In this document: in pieces, positions 58,250 to 64,000 of the stretch
How the letters are laid out: each line of letters opens with the position of its first letter
Numbering within the stretch: the stretch's first letter is position 1
DNA from: Sphagnum compactum
Lineage: Eukaryota > Bryophyta > Sphagnopsida > Sphagnales
Direction: 5' to 3'
Assembly: GCA_965153455.1 (NCBI GenBank)
Contig: OZ234504.1
Span: 7,254,001 to 7,318,000, forward strand
Length of the DNA stretch: 64,000 nucleotides
The notes under the pieces: model-generated
Told to the model about the DNA's origin: nothing
What the model saw: only the letters and a program-made list of their open reading frames with translations
The model's database searches: none
Program-made: the position numbers and the translations under genes

Positions 58250-58640
58250 GTTATTTTAGTAATAAAAACAACTTGTTATGCATGAATGGATACACATATG
58301 TACTGATGTTGATGGTGAACAAGATGTGGAGAAAGACACTAAAACATTTTTGTAGTATGCAAATGAGACCTTTTGCCAAAATTTTGAATTACTTGTTACA
58401 TGGGAATGGGTGCACACATGTAATGACCTTGATATGGGATAAGTAACTACATTTGGAACACATACATATGTCAGTGAATGCAAAATTTATCATATTGATA
58501 ACAAGAATAACTTGTTATGAATGCATGGATACACATGTGTAGTGATGTTGATAATGTACAAGTTACCAATATGAATGCAAAATGCATCATATTGGTAATT
58601 AAATTATTTGTTATGTGTCATTAGGTTCACATATGTAGGG
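58250..58640. repeat. Imperfect tandem repeat, about four copies of 100-130 bp
   Basis: ACTTGTTATGCATGAATGGA + TACACATATGTACTGATG recurs in altered form near 58271, 58389, 58510 and 58606, each followed by TGTTGAT-like sequence and AAGTTAC- or AACAAG-like sequence. It directly follows the preceding dimer repeat. Confidence 0.7.
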
Positions 58641-61600
58641 TAGTTTGCCCCATGACTAAACACTTTATCAATATCTTCCTCATCTTTTCTTCATTTTGAA
58701 TGATTTAAAACGTTATGGGAGCGCTAGCTTGAGCTTTCCAATTTGTCTTTGGACAACATAGGCAAAGGAGTAATTATAGAAAAACAAGAAGAAAAAAAAT
58801 CTCTTCCAAGTTATAAAATGCGTTTTTTTTCTCTTTTCTTCTCTTCTACCCCTTTTACTTTCAATGCTCATAACTTTTTCATTTCTTGTTCAATTTAAGT
58901 GATTTATAGTGGTATAAGAGTGCAACCTTATGATTAACAAATCATCTTCAAACCATAAAGGCAATAAAGCAACTTTCAAAGACTTTTTTGGGTGTTTGGT
59001 AATAGTTTTCCAAGTGTTTGATGGTTTTTCATTTCCACCATTTGACCCCCTCTACTTTGGAGGGTCACATCTGACTCATTTCTTCATCTTTTTCAAAGAC
59101 TCAACTTTTTGTGGGTGTGCATGAAATTCAAAAGAATATTCTCTAAAAATTTGCAAACCTCTGAGACACTAAGTGTTCAACGATAAGCGTAGTTACCCTA
59201 ATGACATTGATAGTGGACAAGAGGTGAAAAAAACCATTAGAGCATTTTTGTGGGTTAGGAATGAAACTTTTAATTAAATTTTTGAATTATAAAAAAAATG
59301 TTATTATAATTTCCATGTTAATGAACATTGAGCATTGTAACATTATTAATTCATCTCTAACAATTAGTGCAAATTTTTACCATTTATCAAAAGACACTTT
59401 AAATTGATCAAATTATAGTAAAATTGAACATTAGTTGCATAGGTAAACAATAAAAAAAAACAAGATTTCTTCTTGTGATATTCATTACATTCCAAAATAG
59501 GTAAAAAAATCATTTGAACAATATTTTTAGTCCACTCAAGCAAACCAACACCCAAAATTGACCCAATATTTTTTTGCATGAATTTGGATTAAAATGGAAG
59601 TGACCTCCTAGAGTGTCATCCGAGAGGTCGCCCTGAAAATACATCCTTCGTGTTCATTCATTGTTGTTTGTTTCCCAAAGATATACCTTGGTGGGCAAAA
59701 ACAAGATAAGAAAATTGAAAAACTATGTCTATGTAGAGGCCCAAAATGTTGCCTACAACATATGTAAATAGTGTTAGCAATTTTTATTTATAAAAAAAAA
59801 GTAATTGAGGCATAATTGTGGCTTTAATCTTGAACTGCCTTCAAATTTGTTGTTCGACAAAAGAAGATCAAAGGCCAAAAAAAAAGAAATAATGTTCAAT
59901 TAGATGACAAGTAAAGGCCATTATTGACATGACAATTGTCACATTGAAAATGCATCCATTTTGGAGGAGTAAAATGCATTGGCATTTTTTACAAATTGTG
60001 ACGATCAAATGCCAAATGTAAAAGTGCACAAATATTTACAACTTCAATGCTAAGAAGAATTAGCAAAGTTGAAACATCGCCTTTAGCCTCAAGTTGTCCC
60101 CTCCCCTCTTACATCATTGACGTTTGTCTATGTGTCGATCCCCTCTACAAATGTGCCAATCCCCTCTACTAGGGCATTGACCCTTTTTGCATCATTGCTA
60201 ACTCCACTAGATTTGACACCAAGCATTTTAGAATAATCATAGGTTTTTATGTGTACTTTTTCCTTCATAAATAGGCATTTGGGTTTTTTTATATAAAATG
60301 ACAAAATGTGTGTTCTTTGCAAAAACTTGATGTGGTTTGTGAATTTTGTGAGCTTTTGCAATGGACAAAATCTAGGATGTTTGAGATTTTTCATGAGAAT
60401 GCTAAAGTTGTTGAACTTTTGCAATGAAGAGATTCTAGGATTCTTGTGGCTTTTCATGGGATTTGGCGATGACCAGAATTTGAGGGTGCTTCTGAATAAA
60501 TGGTTGCAATTTTTTTTTACTTTGGGATTTAATGATGGTTAGAACAAGAGAAAAAGATTTGCAAGTTTGTTTGTTGGGATTCAATGATGGCTAAAAGAAG
60601 CGAAGAAAAAGCTATAAGTTTTTCTAGTGGGATTTGGTGATGGCTAAAAGAAGAAAGGAAAAGGTTGCAAGTTTTCTAAAATTCAACAATGGCTAGAAGA
60701 AAAGGTTGCAAGATTTCTTTCATGGCATTTAGCAATGGCTAGAAGAAGAAAAGAAGAGGTTGCAAGTTTTTTTCATAAGCTTTGGTCATAGCTGATTCAG
60801 AACATAATAGTTACAGTTCATGTGGTTACATGGCTAATTGTCACATAACTACTAGTGACAATTTTGCTCAAATGACACATTTCATGCTGGTGGGGTCTAA
60901 AAGGGGTTTTAGATATTAATGTTGCAATGTGCATTTGTGGGGTAACCAATGGAGATGCATTAACAAGCATAAATTGCATTTCAAAACTTTACAAAATCCC
61001 TTTTTAAGAAAGTGAATTGTGGTTGCAAAATTGGGTTTTACCCACCTTCCCAACTTGTGAAGCCCCTTGTATACTCATGTTTGAGATTGTATTGTTGTTG
61101 GTAATTCATTAAACTTAAAGTCTTTTAAAGATTTATTGTGGATTCTACGAAATTATAATTTTTTTGCTATCAAAATTTGTTAAGTTATCATCATAGTTTT
61201 ATGGTTGAAAGGAACAACAATTGTTGACATTAACAATTGAGTGTGCCCATATGAGATTACATGCAAATGCAATGATATGCATTACACCATTTCATTATAT
61301 TGAACGTATTAAACAATTATGCTTGAATTTAACGATGGTTTAAATTGAATTGACACATTGATCGACAAACTAAATAGGTTTAACATTTTAAAGAATCCTA
61401 TAGAAGCTTAGAATTGTCAACCCAAAGAAGCTATAGTTTTAAAAAAATTGAACCTAGCATTGGAACCAATGAGTTTTAATTATTAAAAATATTTTAAATT
61501 CAAAATCCACTAGTTGTCAATTTTGGACCCCATGGTTCTTCTAAAACATCTTAACCCAACCAACGTCAGTCAATCGATTTAAAATTCACATGCAATATTA

Positions 61601-62640
61601 CCTTGGCAATTTTGTCACATGTTTGTTGAATAATGAATTAATTTTTAAAACATCTATTTCCAAAAATAAAATATTCTTGAAGATTCAATACTTTCCTTCA
61701 CAAGTTTTTTTTAGTTTGTTTTTTTTTGAAAATTTCAAAATTTCCAAAAATAATATAATTAGTGTCGAAGTTGCCAAAGGTAGGTACTGTGCACTACCAT
61801 TGACACCTAAAACCCCCCGCTAATGCAAAGAAGTTGCACTACCTAATTGTTTTTGCGCATGATGATGGCGATGGCGGATTTTGTAGTGAGATTTCTGTTC
61901 GTTGCTGTTATTGCTGCTGCTTCCCACGTTGCACATCGTGGACCGTGTGGTACCATGTCTGCTACTTCTTCCTTGCGCTTTGAGATCCACTGCCACTTTT
62001 TTGTCTCCTTGCAACTTATTGTTGTTGTCGTTGTTGTCATTATTAATTTAGTTTTTATGTTTTCTCGCTTTCGTTTGTATCGGAACCAGCGTGTTTTTCC
62101 GTCAAGTTTGTGTCGTAGCCAAAGTGGCGATGATGATCCACAACAAGATTTCGTCAATTGTGGCTACAAGCTAAATATAAAATTAGTTTTTTAGAAAACA
62201 TCCTTCTATATTATTTTTGGCTTCCTCCTGAAATTAGGGTTTTTCTTTTTTCTTTTTTCATCCAAATTTCCTCAAGTAGCTCCACTGGCAAGAATCCCCA
62301 GCGTTAACTAACAGTAAATCGCGACTGTCCAAAGTGAGCTGAAGCATTTTTACAAAAGTGCTGCTAAAAGTGGCGACTGACCTAGGAATTGCCTTCATCT
62401 AGATATGACTAATCTAATTATTTTTTATTCGAAAAAATGGCGAAAAAATTCCCTATAAATCACAAAATTTAAAAAAAAACCAAGTATAAAAATGTGACAA
62501 ATTTTCTTAAATTTTGGTCGAATTCTGGGCTATCGAAAAGCACATGATTTTAGCAGTTTTAATATTAATATATGTAATGATGATGATTATATATATATAT
62601 ATGGCTACATTATTAAACCCAGCCCAAGAAAAACGCTGAT
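58641..62640. other. Gene-free AT-rich region
   Basis: No coding block recognised. Tandem phrases GCAAGTTT(T/G) + GGATTT(G/A)(G/A)(T/C)GATGGCTA recur at about 60560-60770 as a short imperfect repeat. A GC-richer patch at 61850-62160 has frames open on both strands but low-complexity translations (runs of Val, Thr or Ala) and no family resemblance. Confidence 0.5.
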
Positions 62641-63090
62641 TGGAAGTGAGCAGGGGAAGAAGCATTTACGACATTGTTTATGTTGTATGCTTTGCGACTG
62701 ACGAGAGGAGTATTATTTGCAGGCCTTCCTGTCGTCTCTTTGCAGCTTTCTTCTGTGTTTTTTTCCCCATTTAATTCCGCTGTGTCCGACTCGGCTGGGC
62801 TCCACTGCACTGGAAACTGTTTTCCCTGCGTTCTTCTTGTAAGTGCTTTGCTTCCTACGTTTGTGCTGTTTTGTTTTCTTTTGTTTTTTTCCTATGACAT
62901 TGCACTTATATTCCTAGCCTTGCAGCAAGTCCTCGGATTATTGTCTGCAGGCAGTCTATCAAGTTCTGGGAAACATTGCAACAAGAAGCAGTGCCGGTGC
63001 CCCACTTTTTCTTCAGCTGTTTTCCAGAGGAGAAGGAGGAAGAAGAAGAAGAAGAGGGTGCGATATTTGGAACATAGAAGACTCGGAGCC
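62640..63090 (+). promoter_or_regulatory. 5' leader of the UXT-like transporter gene with a probable short intron
   Basis: A donor CTT|GTAAGTG at 62838/62839 and a pyrimidine-rich acceptor CCTTGCAG|CAAG at 62925/62926 frame an 87-bp candidate leader intron. The reading frame is open from about 62674 through the main start, but its translation is not conserved-looking (runs of Lys/Arg from a GAA microsatellite at about 63032-63055). I treat it as untranslated leader. A TA microsatellite lies at about 62590-62602. Confidence 0.45.
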
Positions 63091-63211
63091 ATGGCAGAAG
63101 CTTCAGGTCGTCAACTGGGAACTGTGGGAGCATTGTGTCTGTCAGTGATATCATCGGTAGCTATTGTCATCTGCAACAAGGCTCTCATCAGCAACCTCGG
63201 ATTTTCTTTTG
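63091..63211 (+). CDS. UXT-like nucleotide-sugar (UDP-xylose-type) transporter, first coding exon
   Basis: ATG 63091 opens MAEASGRQLG, followed by TVGALCLSVISSVAIVICNK and ALISNLGFSF. The GALxLSVxSSVxIVICNKAL signature is the first transmembrane helix of plant UDP-xylose transporter-like members of the nucleotide-sugar/triose-phosphate translocator family, which move UDP-sugars into the Golgi lumen for cell-wall synthesis. The exon holds 40 codons plus one base, ending TTTTG|GTGCTA. The split codon starting with G would give Ala if the next exon begins with C, as expected from the family's FATTLTSWH continuation. The frame read past this donor (to 63330) no longer fits the family. The remaining exons lie beyond the window, so the gene is partial here. 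Confidence 0.8.
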
Positions 63212-64000
63212 GTGCTATTCTCCTCACTCTCTCTGTCTTATCACTGATTTTGCTTTCCCTGACCTTTCAATCGTTTGGAGCTTTGCAATTCTCTGAAAGT
63301 CCTCCTGCCAATTTCTTATTTGTCACGTGATTCCAATGTGGCATTCCTCGGGTTCTCATCTTGCATTGTGTTTTGGTCGTGTCACCAGCATTGCTTGATT
63401 TTTTCTGGTTTTTCCCAACTTGGTTTTGGCCTCATTCCACAGTTCATGATATTTTAGCTTTCTCTTTCAACCTGCTGTCAGCTTACATGGTGTAAAAGGC
63501 TTTTTATTGTTCAGCTTGTATGTTGAAAATCGCTGTTGTTTCTTGTTTAAGCCCTCCATAAGCTTCTCTGCTACTGCCAAGTCCTGATCTTGTTCTCTGC
63601 AGCTACATGAAAATATTAGGGTTACAATAGCACAAGCACTGTAACAACGAACAATGAACATTACAGATTTGTTTTGTTTCAGTATTGCTACTAGGCTCTG
63701 TTCTGGACAATGATTCCATGAAACCAGTGGCGACTGGCTGCAATCTATGCATTGTGTTAGAAAAGTACCTTTATGCAACATGTCTCTCATGTATCGATAT
63801 AGACTTCCTTTTTTAAGGATTTTGGGATTTGGTTGCAATATAGCCTTGCTGGAAACTGACCAGTGCTGTTTCTTGTGATCCAGCTACAACATTGACAAGC
63901 TGGCATTTAATAGTGACTTTCTGCTCACTCCATATTGCAAGATGGATGCAACTGTTTGAACAAAAGCCATTTGACTCACGCACTGTAATGGGCTTTGGCA
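63212..64000 (+). other. First coding intron of the UXT-like gene, to the end of the window
   Basis: No segment matching the expected second exon (starting around TLTSWH) is found in these 789 bases, so the intron is at least this long. A 123-codon frame on the other strand at 63467-63838 has no resemblance and is probably chance. Confidence 0.55.

Noticed and set aside
61843-62194. Overlapping frames of 104 and 115 codons on opposite strands
   Set aside because: Low-complexity translations (poly-Val, poly-Thr) from GTT/AAC-rich DNA; no motif, and no splice or promoter context.
62674-63090. N-terminal extension of the UXT-like protein from an upstream start
   Set aside because: The extension starts from a non-ATG codon, contains microsatellite-derived Lys/Arg runs, and is interrupted by a good candidate leader intron. 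The family normally starts just before the GALxLSV helix.
1-64000. tRNA, rRNA and other structural RNA genes
   Set aside because: Reading by eye I found no paired A-box and B-box (GGTTCGAATCC-like) or rRNA-like stretch; a covariance-model scan would be needed to exclude them.

Overview
The window looks like nuclear DNA of a land plant. The recognisable genes are plant-type: an SSU-2-homolog-like zinc-finger protein with six coding exons, a DUF4057-type protein, the first exon of a UXT-like nucleotide-sugar transporter, and two multi-pass membrane proteins. They use GT-AG introns, and a telo-box-like motif lies upstream of one of them. Most of the rest is AT-rich and full of decayed transposons and tandem repeats. 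The mix of elements (a LINE with separate ORF1 and ORF2, two unusual reverse-transcriptase fossils with a terminal zinc-knuckle-like motif, a hAT-like and a pogo/Tigger-like DNA transposon, Helitrons) and the moderate gene spacing would fit a seed-free plant such as a lycophyte or fern. That is inference and I cannot name the species.

Layout. 1-4.1 kb: AT-rich intergenic DNA. 4.1-4.75 kb: a 61-bp tandem array just upstream of a seven-transmembrane gene (CDS 5766-7010, +). 8.6-9.8 kb: a two-exon membrane protein gene (+). 10.2-11.2 kb: a Helitron-like element. 13.3-17.0 kb: the SSUH2-like gene (-), with a 54-bp minisatellite lying directly upstream of its start codon. 18.2-24.8 kb: two degenerate reverse-transcriptase elements of one superfamily, arranged tail to tail. 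24.8-29.7 kb: intergenic DNA with several near-perfect hairpins and an LTR-like repeat. 29.7-35.5 kb: a degenerate LINE (-) whose ORF1 is split by an LTR-retrotransposon remnant with a clean 5-bp target duplication. 38.2-39.9 kb: hAT-like transposase fossil. 43.8-45.4 kb: pogo/Tigger-like DDE transposase fossil. 45.8-47.0 kb: degenerate ~85-bp tandem array. 49.3-50.3 kb: intronless DUF4057-type gene (+). 50.3-62.6 kb: gene-free, with a precisely bounded 349-bp Helitron, a 1.2-kb array built on a palindromic TAGGTTAACCTA-like motif, and two further tandem families. 62.6 kb to the end: 5' leader, first coding exon and start of a long first intron of a UXT-like transporter that continues beyond the window.

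The host genes are ordinary single-copy plant genes and show no sign of forming a pathway or cluster. The transposon layer is clearly dead: stops and frameshifts are frequent, and in two of the three reverse transcriptases the catalytic box has Asn in place of Asp. The most informative structures are the nested LTR-in-LINE insertion, the two Helitrons, the promoter-proximal minisatellites, and the upstream short ORF whose stop codon overlaps the start codon of the seven-transmembrane gene. I found no convincing new biochemical system.
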